A stretch of DNA of 64,000 bases from Aristaeella lactis (GTDB lineage: Bacteria > Bacillota > Clostridia > Christensenellales > Aristaeellaceae), in the NCBI RefSeq assembly GCF_018118585.1, contig NZ_CP069421.1, positions 1,116,001-1,180,000 of the forward strand, read 5' to 3'. Of this stretch, positions 54,501 through 62,137 are shown piece by piece (within the stretch, counting starts at the first letter, position 1; every line of letters starts with the position of its first letter). A program made the position numbers and the translations under genes. The notes below the pieces were generated by a model. It had not been told where the DNA came from. It did no database searches and saw only the letters and a list, made by a program, of their open reading frames with translations.

Positions 54501-54663
54501 GATCACTCTGTACAGTGATGGCACTCTGTATCTCATCGGACCGGACGGTTTGGAAATGCCAATCAACGAAAAAGGTGAATTCACCCTGATCGTGGGCAGC
54601 GAACGTTTCTCCTTCCTGTTCACAGAAGCAGATCTCGCCGTGCTGCGGTCCTGCGCCAAATAA
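51550..54663 (+). CDS. Large secreted beta-rich protein with a proline-rich stalk
   Basis: A 1037-residue exported protein. Signal peptide (cut near AFA-EE, residue 28); a long beta-strand region rich in G-x-x-x-V and N-I-N-V steps (for example GDININVATDLVVEGG, GTSVVLKDDTTLGNN) that looks like a beta-solenoid; then a stalk of EP/KP repeats (about 890-930); then a C-terminal domain of about 100 residues (FTIHLLNGRRTTFTGKITLY). No LPXTG, SLH or cell-wall repeat is visible, so anchoring is unexplained. ATG 51550 has GGAGG 6 nt upstream. It stands between the second RAYT and the STAS gene; a link with the exporter is only positional. Confidence 0.85.
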   Translation: MKKFYRIFLASVLTLSLLTGSIGIPAFAEEMIDAEIPEEELSGTAPERDYYPINHTNPLNYVADTGNISGQLVNWVYIENDGKEKGPEQTAVTLGAANGHRNNVGLTNIYIHVSYAGEPITQSEPTALHVFAENEGTADINVRGMVIAETAGSNVPGDPTAIKAESSSGGQTTVTAEGQVIAGEDTEGLYLDHTLVNASSTGEGSNTAVTLLSTANGDVKISAADGGTSVINIDNEGQGLGRRATLSSNDDGSLAQLNLKEGNVSEIRFRGEDGTREANINGDVKIQVESYFAGGEANANITGNVGDPNASQGGINATVKGGGTANYDVDGTIYGHVYLNENKNEDHLDGANINVQAANVEGEVSIGSQHDGKYNVTIEEDITAKEDALKIRNNNSEVNVDVQGSITSNGGTGIAVNNVGDLEWIEAGTFDNVDDLPAGRNELKSILNPATTGDEVTFTLDHKSTLNENTEQYNDDILYEYTTDVYTDTPIPLHKDNDPDNPTISRWGINDEQNITVVYPGNTYKKYEITGEEYKPETQITYARERIDYENTDVTNVNVGEDLIVKGESRELTGISVRSDNKFNETNINIGDNVKVTSLDTNEEGDHTATGIRVDALEGDININVATDLVVEGGVNDTGIVLNRHAHEEFAASSAEKVNPEDLNGISLGDQIIDGKVVQVYEAEQEDGTALYYDEEGNVYDCVTVANEGTTQIVIGRDVISDGNGVELTAAGEEKTDLIIDGSLVATGGTSVVLKDDTTLGNNLTLTVWEMTADRDGDYVKREEYDETTDSKKLVADREAEKAIQYIIRVDPSQEGIIHTNGTRDYKGRDVANEGDIIVLKIDVPAGLMIDEVYGDQAHNKLVQDSYGNYFMIVPRGGGVLFSVILKDYVEPEPEPQPEPKPQPDPEPKPAPKPEPKPEPKPEPQPEPQPIDESINKPAEIAVYVARPLLTATDLTGSVQLNCFRGGTFTIHLLNGRRTTFTGKITLYSDGTLYLIGPDGLEMPINEKGEFTLIVGSERFSFLFTEADLAVLRSCAK

Positions 54664-54826
54664 CCTGACAAAACAACAGACAGGAGAGCCGGTCTCTCCT
54701 GTCTTCTTTATATTCATACCGGAAGGATACGGCGGTCCAAACCCTTTTCAGCCCTTGATTCTTCACGCCTTATCCTATATAATCTGTACATACCCACCCA
54801 AACCATTCAGTAAAGGAAGTATGAAC

Positions 54827-55126
54827 ATGAATATCCGGAAAAGCACAGAATCCACCAAACTGACGATCGCCCTTGAGGGCCGCCTGGACACCACCACCGC
54901 TCCGCAGCTGGAAGGCGAGCTGGCCACCGCACTGGACGGCATTACCGATCTGATCTTTGACCTGGCCGATCTGGACTATATTTCTTCCGCCGGACTGCGT
55001 GTCCTGCTCAGCGCCCAGAAGAAGATGAACAAGCAGGGCAGCATGATCGTCCGCCACTCCAAGCCGGAGATCATGGAGATCTTCGATGTGACCGGCTTCA
55101 CGGATATCCTGACACTGGAGGATTAA
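54827..55126 (+). CDS. STAS-domain anti-sigma-factor antagonist
   Basis: A 99-residue STAS protein. Seen: LTIALEGRLDTTTAPQLEGE and LADLDYISSAGLRVLL, the phosphorylatable Ser-Ser turn of SpoIIAA/RsbV-like proteins. It would bind an anti-sigma kinase and be released by phosphorylation. The ATG at 54827 is 9 nt after AGGA; 54821 (3 nt) is an alternative start. It is 40 nt before the kinase-like gene and probably co-transcribed with it. No sigma factor or SpoIIE phosphatase is in the window. Confidence 0.9.
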   Translation: MNIRKSTESTKLTIALEGRLDTTTAPQLEGELATALDGITDLIFDLADLDYISSAGLRVLLSAQKKMNKQGSMIVRHSKPEIMEIFDVTGFTDILTLED

Positions 55127-55166
55127 CGTGATTTCCTGATCATCCCGGGAAGGAGGGTGCACCGCA

Positions 55167-55574
55167 TTGAAAGAACTGACCCTGGAAGCCACGCTGGATA
55201 ACCTGTCCGAGGTGCTGGGCTTTGTGGACAGTTTTCTGGAAGAAAACTACTGTTCCGCCAAAGCACAGATGCAGATCGATGTGGCAGTGGAAGAGATCTT
55301 CGTCAATATTGCCAGCTATGCCTATGCCCCGAAAACCGGCAATGCCACCATCAAGCTGGACCGGGTTGAACACTCCCCCATCGTGACCATTATCCTGGAG
55401 GATGAAGGCGTCCCCTACGATCCGCTTGCAAAAGCCGATCCGGACATCACCCTTTCCGCGGACGAACGCCAGATCGGCGGTCTCGGAATCTACATGGTGA
55501 AGAAAAGCATGGATTCCATGGAATACCAGCGAGCGGATGGCAAAAATATCCTGACACTGAAAAAGAAGATCTGA
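55167..55574 (+). CDS. RsbW-like anti-sigma kinase (HATPase)
   Basis: A 135-residue GHKL ATPase. Seen: N-box VAVEEIFVNIASYAY, G1 DEGVPYDPLAKADPD and G2 ERQIGGLGIYMVKKSMDSM. This is the build of RsbW/SpoIIAB-type serine kinases that hold a sigma factor and phosphorylate the STAS partner. Start codon TTG with AAGGAGGG 9 nt upstream; no in-frame ATG fits. The STAS gene is just upstream and a strong terminator overlaps its stop codon. Related pairs also control secretion or surface adhesion in Clostridia, so a role beyond sigma control is possible. Confidence 0.9.
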   Translation: MKELTLEATLDNLSEVLGFVDSFLEENYCSAKAQMQIDVAVEEIFVNIASYAYAPKTGNATIKLDRVEHSPIVTIILEDEGVPYDPLAKADPDITLSADERQIGGLGIYMVKKSMDSMEYQRADGKNILTLKKKI

Positions 55575-55593
55575 TCCCAGATCTTCTTTTTTT
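55561..55593 (+). terminator. Terminator of the STAS-kinase operon
   Basis: Perfect 9-bp stem GAAGATCTG, loop ATCC, CAGATCTTC, then seven T. The stop codon of the kinase gene lies inside the stem. Confidence 0.92.
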
Positions 55594-55603
55594 GCCAGTT
55601 GGA

Positions 55604-55707
55604 TTGGGCCATAGGGACGGTTCCGGTGGCCCATTTTCGAATCGACACAACAGGAAAAACCAAGCATCACCTAAAATGGGCCACCGGAACCGTCCCTATG
55701 GCCCATT
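55604..55707. repeat. Family B palindrome
   Basis: GGGCCATAGGGACGGTTCC, GGTGGCCCATTTT, a 40-nt centre, then the exact reverse complement. It lies between two convergent genes (kinase ending 55574, thiI ending 55718). The arms share GGGACGGTTCC with family A. No RAYT for family B is in the window. Confidence 0.85.
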
Positions 55708-55717
55708 ATGAATTGGC

Positions 55718-56863
55718 TTATACTCTTACCATTTCCACACCTTCAAGGGCTTTGGCGATCAGCTCTTCCGTGTCCAGCTTCGCTTCTCCCTCCAGGATCT
55801 TCTCCATCTTGGGATGGGTTGCCGGATGACGGGGCGTGAACACCGTGCAGCAGTCCTCATAGGGCAGCTCGGAGATGGCCAGGGTGTCGATCTTCCGGGC
55901 CACGTCGATGATCTCGCTCTTGTCAAAGCCGATCAGCGGCCGGAATACGGGCATGTTCACCACCGCGTCCGTGGTGCCAAGCGCTGTCATGGTCTGGCTG
56001 GCCACCTGGCCGATACTCTCGCCGGTGATCAGCGCCTCGCTCTCCGTATCCCGGGCAATGCGCTCCGCGATCCGCATCATATACCGCCGCATGATCAGGG
56101 TGGTGTATTCTTCCGGGCACTTCTCGTGAATAGCCATCTGGATCTCGGTAAAGGGTACAATGTACACCTTGATGCCGCAGCAGCTGAAGGACAGCTTCCG
56201 TGCCAGGTCCAGCACCTTTTCCTTCGCCCGGTCAGAGGTATAGGGATAGCTGTGGAAGTGCACCGCGTTGATCTGCACGCCGCGCTTGGCGATCATCCAG
56301 CCCGCCACCGGGCTGTCAATGCCGCCGGAAAGCAGCAGCGTCGCGTTGCCGTTGGTACCAACGGGCATACCACCGACCGCCGGGATCACCTTCACATACA
56401 GATAGGCCATATCCCGGATCTCGATGTTCACCAGGTGCTCGGGGTTATGCACGTCCACCTTCAGGTTCGGATTGGCCTGTAGAATGCGATAGCCCACTTC
56501 CTCGTTGATGGCCATGGAGTTCATGGGATACCGCTTGTCCGCCCGGCGGGCATTGACCTTGAAGGTGCCTTTCAGGTCCTTCGCCATCTCCACCGCCTGG
56601 GCACAAATGGCCTCAAAGTCCTCCTTGGGCATCTCCACCGCGGGGCACACGCTGTGCACACCGAAAACCTTCGTCACCCGGCTGATGCACTCCTCCAGGT
56701 CATTGAAGCCCCGGACAAAGATCCGGCCATCATGGACCCACACTTCCGCGCCCATGCCGCGCACGGCATAACGCACCTTACGTACCAGCGCGCGGATAAA
56801 GTAAGGACGGTTCAGTCCCTTCAGGAAGATTTCGCCGTAGCGGACAAGAAGTAAATTCTGCAT
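55718..56863 (-). CDS. thiI: tRNA 4-thiouridine synthase ThiI
   Basis: A 381-residue sulfurtransferase: N-terminal ferredoxin-like part (VRYGEIFLKGLNRPYFIRAL), THUMP domain (about 60-165) and a PP-loop ATPase LLLSGGIDSPVAGWM (SGGIDS at 179-184). The C-terminal rhodanese domain of the E. coli enzyme is absent, as is usual in Firmicutes. It adenylates U8 of tRNA and receives sulfur from a cysteine desulfurase; the gene at 57055-58206 is upstream on the same strand, separated by a 191-nt repeat-rich gap. Confidence 0.95.
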   Translation of the reverse strand: MQNLLLVRYGEIFLKGLNRPYFIRALVRKVRYAVRGMGAEVWVHDGRIFVRGFNDLEECISRVTKVFGVHSVCPAVEMPKEDFEAICAQAVEMAKDLKGTFKVNARRADKRYPMNSMAINEEVGYRILQANPNLKVDVHNPEHLVNIEIRDMAYLYVKVIPAVGGMPVGTNGNATLLLSGGIDSPVAGWMIAKRGVQINAVHFHSYPYTSDRAKEKVLDLARKLSFSCCGIKVYIVPFTEIQMAIHEKCPEEYTTLIMRRYMMRIAERIARDTESEALITGESIGQVASQTMTALGTTDAVVNMPVFRPLIGFDKSEIIDVARKIDTLAISELPYEDCCTVFTPRHPATHPKMEKILEGEAKLDTEELIAKALEGVEMVRV

Positions 56864-57054
56864 TGCTTACCAGTTCCTTTTCTCGATAGTTTAATAATCA
56901 GGGATACATAACCAGACTCATTGGTGTCATCCTGAGTGAAGCCGCAGGCGGAATCGAAGGATCTCCTTCGGATTCAGATTATAACCCGTAACTAAGAATT
57001 ACACGATACATACCCAGACTCGTCAGCGTCATCCTGAGTATTCATAATTCTGAA
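56864..57054. repeat. Intergenic GTCATCCTGAG repeats
   Basis: Two GTGTCATCCTGAGT-type copies (near 56926 and 57030). The first continues GAAGCCGCAGGCGGAATCGA to AGGATCTCC, a full element of the family found at 62231. The second is cut short and passes into ATTCATAATTCTGAATTATC, an AATTC-type repeat. No gene is visible here. Confidence 0.65.
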
Positions 57055-58206
57055 TTATCTCCGGGTAAACTTTTTCAGCATATTGTAATGCTTTTCGACG
57101 CACGCGGCCGCATAGTCAATTTCTTCTTCCGTTGTGTACGGGCACAGGCTGAACCGCAGCGAGCAGTCCGCCCGCTCCGTGCTGACGCCCATGGCCTTCA
57201 GCACCGGCGAGATCTTCTGCTTCCTGCTGGCGCAGGCGCTTCCGGCGCTCACATACACCCCGTCGCCTTCCAGCGCAAAAAGCATCGTCTGGCTCCGCAC
57301 CGGCATCAGGGCGATATTCAGGATATGCGGCGCGCACCGCTCCGTGCTTTCTTCCGGCCCGTTCACTCCTGCCTCGGGGACCTTCTCCAGCAGCGCGTCC
57401 CTAAGCCTGATTTTCAGCCGCCGCATCCGGTCATTCGCCTCCGGATCCCAGGTCCTCACGGCTTCACCCAGGGCAATAATGCCGAACGTATTCTCCGTAC
57501 CGGACCGGATATTTCCTTCCTGTCCGCCGCCGAACTGCACCGGCCGGACCGGATGATCCTTCCGTACGATCAGCGCGCCGGTTCCCTTCAGCCCGTGGAT
57601 CTTATGCCCGCTGAAGGCATAGGACTGGATGCCCAGCCTGTTGAATTCCAGCGGCATCCGCAGGAATCCCTGTACGCCGTCCACATGGATGGCGGCTTCC
57701 GGCGCCAGCCGGTTCCGAAGGCTCACGATCTCCTCCAGCGGCTCCACGCCCCCGGTCTCGTTGTTCACCTGCATCACGGAAATGAGGAGCACGTCCTCGC
57801 TCAGCATTTCCTCCAGCTTCGCCAGGTCCACCGTGCCGTCCGGCCCCGCGGGAATCTCGTCCACCGCATGGCCCATCTTCCGGATCTCATCCGCGCAGGC
57901 GGACACCGCCGGATGCTCCACCGAGGAGATCAGCACCCTGCCCGGCTTCCGCCGGCTCTTCAGGTGTCCCAGCAGCGCCAGGTTATCCGCCTCGGTTCCG
58001 CCGGATGTGAAAATCACGGTCTGCCCCGCCGCGCCTGCCGCCTTCCGCACGGTTTCCCGAACAGCTTCCAGCTCTTTCTGCACTTCCAGGGCAGGCCTGT
58101 ATAAAGCGGATGGATTATACCATCCGCTTTCCATCTGCTTCGTAACAGCCGCCGCGACTGCCTGTGAAGGCTTCGTTGTGGCGCTGTTGTCCAGATATAC
58201 AGTCAT
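57055..58206 (-). CDS. Cysteine desulfurase (NifS/IscS family)
   Basis: A 383-residue PLP enzyme. Seen: VYLDNSATTKPSQAV at the N-terminus, FTSGGTEADNLALL (PLP phosphate), SSVEHPAV, Lys202 in SGHKIHGLKG and the catalytic Cys325 in SAGSACASRKQK. It removes sulfur from cysteine as a persulfide for ThiI and other acceptors. The Cys-containing loop is of the short NifS type often seen beside thiI in Firmicutes. It starts 3 nt after the DUF6106-like gene, so the two are in one transcript. Confidence 0.94.
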   Translation of the reverse strand: MTVYLDNSATTKPSQAVAAAVTKQMESGWYNPSALYRPALEVQKELEAVRETVRKAAGAAGQTVIFTSGGTEADNLALLGHLKSRRKPGRVLISSVEHPAVSACADEIRKMGHAVDEIPAGPDGTVDLAKLEEMLSEDVLLISVMQVNNETGGVEPLEEIVSLRNRLAPEAAIHVDGVQGFLRMPLEFNRLGIQSYAFSGHKIHGLKGTGALIVRKDHPVRPVQFGGGQEGNIRSGTENTFGIIALGEAVRTWDPEANDRMRRLKIRLRDALLEKVPEAGVNGPEESTERCAPHILNIALMPVRSQTMLFALEGDGVYVSAGSACASRKQKISPVLKAMGVSTERADCSLRFSLCPYTTEEEIDYAAACVEKHYNMLKKFTRR

Positions 58207-58209
58207 CGC

Positions 58210-58749
58210 TTACTCCCGCCAGGCCCCGTTGGGCAGGTATTTACGGATATAATCCACCATTTCATCGCTGGGCTCGAGGATGATCATCTTCTTGTCCTGC
58301 TCCTTGGTGAAATAGAAGTAGTACAGCTCCGCTTCCCGGTTCAGGAACCAGTTCATGCGCTTTACGCCGGGCATGCTCAGGTACCGCTGGAAGGAAGAGG
58401 AGGTAACCTTTCCGAAGGCTTCCACGTTCCGCACGTTCAGGCTTCCCAGGCTCTTGCGCTTCTTGTTGTTATACACTTCCGCGAAATCCAGGGAGCCGTT
58501 TGTGAAAGTATACTCATACTCTGTCAGCAGCCTGTCATGCATCCAGTAGGTATACACCGCGATACCGGCAGACACAAGCATCACAATAACGGAGAACCAG
58601 CTGAAATTGGTGCTCAACGTCCCCAGCGTCATACTGGCAATGATGCCCGCGAGGACGATCACGATCCAGCTCAGGTAGTACAGGGCGCGGTTGAAACCGT
58701 TCTTGTGCTTGACAACAACTTCTTCCAGAAAGTGATCCATGAAAGGCAT
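58210..58749 (-). CDS. DUF6106-like two-helix membrane protein
   Basis: A 179-residue protein with two membrane helices (YYLSWIVIVLAGIIASMTLG and WFSVIVMLVSAGIAVYTYW) followed by a soluble part (YEYTFTNGSLDFAEVYNNKK). The family has no known function but recurs in Clostridia. The ATG at 58749 has GGAGG 8 nt upstream; a TTG 15 nt earlier would remove that spacing. The SD is part of a 53-nt inverted repeat, so translation may depend on the RNA fold. Confidence 0.8.
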   Translation of the reverse strand: MPFMDHFLEEVVVKHKNGFNRALYYLSWIVIVLAGIIASMTLGTLSTNFSWFSVIVMLVSAGIAVYTYWMHDRLLTEYEYTFTNGSLDFAEVYNNKKRKSLGSLNVRNVEAFGKVTSSSFQRYLSMPGVKRMNWFLNREAELYYFYFTKEQDKKMIILEPSDEMVDYIRKYLPNGAWRE

Positions 58750-58751
58750 AA

Positions 58752-58804
58752 GATTTTCCTCCAATTCGTGATTCTGAATTCAGAATCACGAATTGAGGAA
58801 AATC
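58752..58804. repeat. 53-nt palindrome over the DUF6106-like ribosome binding site
   Basis: A perfect 32-nt palindrome (58763-58794, AATTCGTGATTCTGAATT and its complement) flanked by GATTTTCCTC and GAGGAAAATC, which also pair, with one extra C. On the mRNA the SD GGAGG lies in the stem. Further AATTCAGAATTCAGAATGC repeats follow to about 58834. Confidence 0.8.
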
Positions 58805-58927
58805 AATTCAGAATTCAGAATGCAGAATGCAGAATTATTTTTTGTTACACCATTATATATACTGAGGAACATGTCCCTGACAAGATGGTTTATCAAGAAT
58901 TCAGGGAATGTTCATGTATATATCACA

Positions 58928-59809
58928 TTAGTTTTTCCGGGTCAGTGTACTGCGTGCCAGTTCCCGGAAGAAATCGGCATTCCAAGGCAGGTTATCGAGC
59001 GCTTTTTCCGCCAGGTCAACCTGTTCCGCGGCGTCTTTGGCGGTGCCTTCAACGCCCTTCAGGGCCACCCAGGTCAGCTTGTTCAGCTCCGCGTCCATGC
59101 CGGTGTTCTTTCCCAGCAGCGCCGCGTCCCCGGTCACATCCAGCAGATCGTCCGTCATCTGGAACGCCAGCCCCAGGTGCAGGCCGTACTCAAAAGCCGC
59201 CCGGATCTGTCCTTCATCCGCCCCGGTCAGCGCCAGACCGGCTTCCATCGGGGCTTCCAGCAGATCCGCGGTTTTGTGGGCATGGATATAGGAGACCAGA
59301 TCCTCCCGCGGATCATCTCCTTCCGACAGCACATCCTTCGTCTGTCCGGCGATCATCCCGGTCACGCCGGCATGGCGCATGATGATCTCCAGCGCGTGGA
59401 TTCCCCGGGCATCCGCCATCCGCAGCGCCGCGCGGGCCATCAGCTCCGCCGCCGCGTTCAGCAGCCCGTCTCCTGCCAGGATCGCCAGATCTTCACCGAA
59501 CACCTTGTGATTCGTGGGCTTACCCCGGCGCAGGTCATCGTTGTCCATAGCCGGCAGATCATCATGGATGAGGCTGTAGGTATGGATCATCTCCAGCGCA
59601 CAGGCAAAGGGCATTGCCGTAGTGATATCCCCGCCCGCCATGTCGCAGGCAGCCAGGAGCATCACCGGCCTCAGGCGTTTTCCGCCGGCCAGCAGGCTGT
59701 AACGCATGGCTTCCAGCAGCCGGTCCGGGATCTCTCCCAGGCTTTCCAGCATCGGCCCCAGCGCCAGTTCCACCTCGGCGCGGTATTCCTCATACGTCTT
59801 CATGCTCAT
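58928..59809 (-). CDS. ispA: Polyprenyl (farnesyl/geranylgeranyl) diphosphate synthase
   Basis: A 293-residue all-helical prenyltransferase. Seen: GGKRLRPVML, first aspartate-rich motif HDDLPAMDNDDLRRGKP (83-96) and second FQMTDDLLDVTGD (about 215-227). It joins isopentenyl and allylic diphosphates; the product feeds undecaprenyl phosphate, the lipid carrier used by the polysaccharide locus. Its ATG overlaps the xseB stop (ATGA); an ATG 6 nt later has better SD spacing. The order xseA-xseB-ispA is typical of Firmicutes. Confidence 0.93.
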   Translation of the reverse strand: MSMKTYEEYRAEVELALGPMLESLGEIPDRLLEAMRYSLLAGGKRLRPVMLLAACDMAGGDITTAMPFACALEMIHTYSLIHDDLPAMDNDDLRRGKPTNHKVFGEDLAILAGDGLLNAAAELMARAALRMADARGIHALEIIMRHAGVTGMIAGQTKDVLSEGDDPREDLVSYIHAHKTADLLEAPMEAGLALTGADEGQIRAAFEYGLHLGLAFQMTDDLLDVTGDAALLGKNTGMDAELNKLTWVALKGVEGTAKDAAEQVDLAEKALDNLPWNADFFRELARSTLTRKN

Positions 59810-60027
59810 TCTCCCGGAGTCTCAAGCTCCTGTTCCTTCCCGTCCTGCAGCACGGTAAGCCGGCGGTTCATATCCTTCAGCTCCTCGTCCAGGGCGGAGA
59901 GGGTCTTCATGCCCTCCTCAAACTGCTTCACCGAATCCTCCAGGGGAAGCTTTCCCTCCTCGATCCGGCTGATGATCTCCTGCACGTCCTGCAGGCGATC
60001 CTCAAAAGACTTCTTCTCTTCGCTCAT
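59806..60027 (-). CDS. xseB: Exodeoxyribonuclease VII small subunit
   Basis: A 73-residue helical protein (SFEDRLQDVQEIISRIEEGK, LPLEDSVKQFEEGM), the small subunit that binds several copies to one XseA. The sequence and size are standard. Its ATG overlaps the xseA stop by 4 nt and its stop overlaps the ispA start by 4 nt, so all three are translationally coupled. Confidence 0.95.
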   Translation of the reverse strand: MSEEKKSFEDRLQDVQEIISRIEEGKLPLEDSVKQFEEGMKTLSALDEELKDMNRRLTVLQDGKEQELETPGE

Positions 60028-61292
60028 GTTGTTCCCTTTCTGGTCACAGCCACACGGCCGTCCGCGAACTGCAGGGTCATTTCCTTCTGCTGCTGCGCTT
60101 CCGCGGCCCTTGTCATGATCTTCTCCTCCGGATCATATACCAGGGCGTATCCCCGGTTCAGTACTGCCAGCGGGCTCACCGCCTCCAGCCGCTCCCGCAG
60201 CCTTATAGTCCGGTGTTCCACGTCCTTCAGCCGGTTGGTAACTGCCAGCCAGAGGTTTGTCTTCGCGTCCTTCATCTCCGCCGCGGCATTCTCCAGCCGT
60301 GCGCCCATGGCGGTGCACAGCTGCATCTTTGCCAGTTCCCGGCGGTTCAGCAGCAGGGCAATCCGCTTTTCCGGCGAAAGGCCCGCCAGCCGGTGCATCA
60401 GGGAACTGACCGTCAGTTCCGCCCGGCGCAGCCCGTTTGACTGGGCCCTCACAAGGCCGGACCGCATCAGGTCCACCCGGCCCTGGAGTTCTCTCCGGTC
60501 CGGGAATACAATCTCCGCCGCGTTGCTGGGCGTGGAAGCCCTTACATCGGCGGCCAGGTCACACAGGCTGGTGTCGATCTCATGGCCCACCCCGGAAACC
60601 ACCGGCAGGCGGCTTTCCGCCACAGCCCGCGCCACAATCTCATCATTGAAGCACCACAAGTCTTCCGCGGAGCCGCCGCCCCGGGCGACAATGATCACAT
60701 CCGCGTCAGTTTCATTGGCTTTGCGGATCCCCTCAGCAATCTCCTTACCCGCCCCTTCGCCCTGTACCGTCACAGGGACAAGGACGATCGGGATTGCGGG
60801 ACTCCGCTGCGCCGATACATTCAGGATATCATGCAGGGCCGCGCCGCTCCGGGAGGTGACCACCGCCACCTTACGGGGCCGCATGGGCAGCTGCCGCTTC
60901 CGAGCCGGATCAAACAGGCCTTCCGCTGCCAGCTTCCGCTTCAGTTCCTCCAGCCGGACGTACATATCGCCCAGGCCGGCGGGGCTGAGGCCCGTTACGA
61001 TCAGCTGGACCTTCCCCTGGGGCGCGTAAAAGTCCACATAGCCTTCCGCCAGCACCTGGTCGCCGTCCTTCGGGCGGATCTTCGCCCGCAGATTGGCGTT
61101 CCGGAACATGGCACAGGTGATGGAGGCATTCGCGTCCTTCAGGCTGAAATACCAGTGACCCGAAGCGATCTGGTTCCGGAAGCTGCTCACCTCGCCGCGC
61201 ACAAGCACGCTCCGCGTCCGCGGATCCCGCCGCACGGCTTCCGAGATGATCAGATTCAGTTCCGATACGCTCAAGCCTGCTTCATTATTCAC
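60024..61292 (-). CDS. xseA: Exodeoxyribonuclease VII large subunit
   Basis: A 422-residue nuclease subunit: N-terminal OB-fold ([20 protein letters not shown]), catalytic domain ([37 protein letters not shown]) and a C-terminal helical stalk. It degrades single-stranded DNA into acid-soluble oligonucleotides, together with XseB. The length is slightly below the usual 440-450. Its start overlaps the folD stop (ATGA). Confidence 0.95.
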   Translation of the reverse strand: MNNEAGLSVSELNLIISEAVRRDPRTRSVLVRGEVSSFRNQIASGHWYFSLKDANASITCAMFRNANLRAKIRPKDGDQVLAEGYVDFYAPQGKVQLIVTGLSPAGLGDMYVRLEELKRKLAAEGLFDPARKRQLPMRPRKVAVVTSRSGAALHDILNVSAQRSPAIPIVLVPVTVQGEGAGKEIAEGIRKANETDADVIIVARGGGSAEDLWCFNDEIVARAVAESRLPVVSGVGHEIDTSLCDLAADVRASTPSNAAEIVFPDRRELQGRVDLMRSGLVRAQSNGLRRAELTVSSLMHRLAGLSPEKRIALLLNRRELAKMQLCTAMGARLENAAAEMKDAKTNLWLAVTNRLKDVEHRTIRLRERLEAVSPLAVLNRGYALVYDPEEKIMTRAAEAQQQKEMTLQFADGRVAVTRKGTT

Positions 61293-62137
61293 GCAAGCGT
61301 CCTTTCCGCGGCTTCCACGGTGTTCATCAGCAGCATCGTGATCGTCATCTTTCCGACACCGCCCGGCACCGGCGTAATGTACCCGGCCACCTCTTTCACC
61401 GCGTCAAAGTCCACATCGCCCTTCACTTTACCGTCCACCCGGTTGATGCCCACGTCGATGACGATGGCACCGGGCTTCACCATATCCGCCGTCACAAAAC
61501 CTGCCTTGCCCACCGCGGCCACAAGCACATCCGCCCGGCGGGTATGCTCCGCCAGGTTCTTCGTCCGGCTGTGGCACATGGTTACGGTGCAGTTCTGCTG
61601 CAGCAGGAGCATGGCCATGGGCTTGCCCACGATGTTGCTCCGGCCGATCACCACGGCTTCCTTGCCGTTCAGGTCCACACCGGTGGACTTGATCATATAC
61701 AGGGCGCCCTTGGGCGTGCAGGCCACAACCCCGGGCGTTCCGGTCAGCATATGGCCGGCGTTGATCAGGTGGAAACCGTCCACGTCCTTCTCCGGCAGGA
61801 TCTTTGCCAGGGCGGCGTTCTCATCCAGGTGTTTCGGCAGCGGCAGCTGCACCAGGATCCCGTGGATCGCGGAATCGTTGTTCAGCTCCTCAATCGCCGC
61901 TTCCAGCTGCTCCTGGGTGGTTTCTTCCGGCATGTTGATGGTCCGGGAATACATCCCGACTTCCGCGCAGCCGTTTCCCTTGTTCCGCACATAGATCTCG
62001 CTTGCAGGATCATTGCCGACCAGGATAACCGCCAGACCGGGAGTGAGGCCGCGCTCTTTGAGCGCTGAAACGCGCTCGGCAATTTCCTTTCTAAGTGATT
62101 CAGACATTATTTTTCCACTCAAGATTTCTGCTGCCAT
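61289..62137 (-). CDS. folD: Methylenetetrahydrofolate dehydrogenase/cyclohydrolase
   Basis: A 282-residue bifunctional folate enzyme. Seen: [17 protein letters not shown] (Tyr and Lys of the active site), [25 protein letters not shown], and [16 protein letters not shown] for NADP. It converts methylene-THF to formyl-THF for purine and formate metabolism. The family consensus PG/TPGGVGP ends as [10 protein letters not shown] here, with Lys instead of Pro, a small deviation. The region upstream is a tandem repeat array, so its promoter may lie inside or beyond that array. Confidence 0.95.
   Translation of the reverse strand: MAAEILSGKIMSESLRKEIAERVSALKERGLTPGLAVILVGNDPASEIYVRNKGNGCAEVGMYSRTINMPEETTQEQLEAAIEELNNDSAIHGILVQLPLPKHLDENAALAKILPEKDVDGFHLINAGHMLTGTPGVVACTPKGALYMIKSTGVDLNGKEAVVIGRSNIVGKPMAMLLLQQNCTVTMCHSRTKNLAEHTRRADVLVAAVGKAGFVTADMVKPGAIVIDVGINRVDGKVKGDVDFDAVKEVAGYITPVPGGVGKMTITMLLMNTVEAAERTLA

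Noticed and set aside
51550-54663. The secreted protein as the NHLM exporter's cargo
   Set aside because: It carries an ordinary Sec signal peptide and no double-glycine leader.
58793-60118. A 441-codon open frame opposite ispA and xseB
   Set aside because: Antisense to two recognised genes that overlap by 4 nt in a coupled operon.
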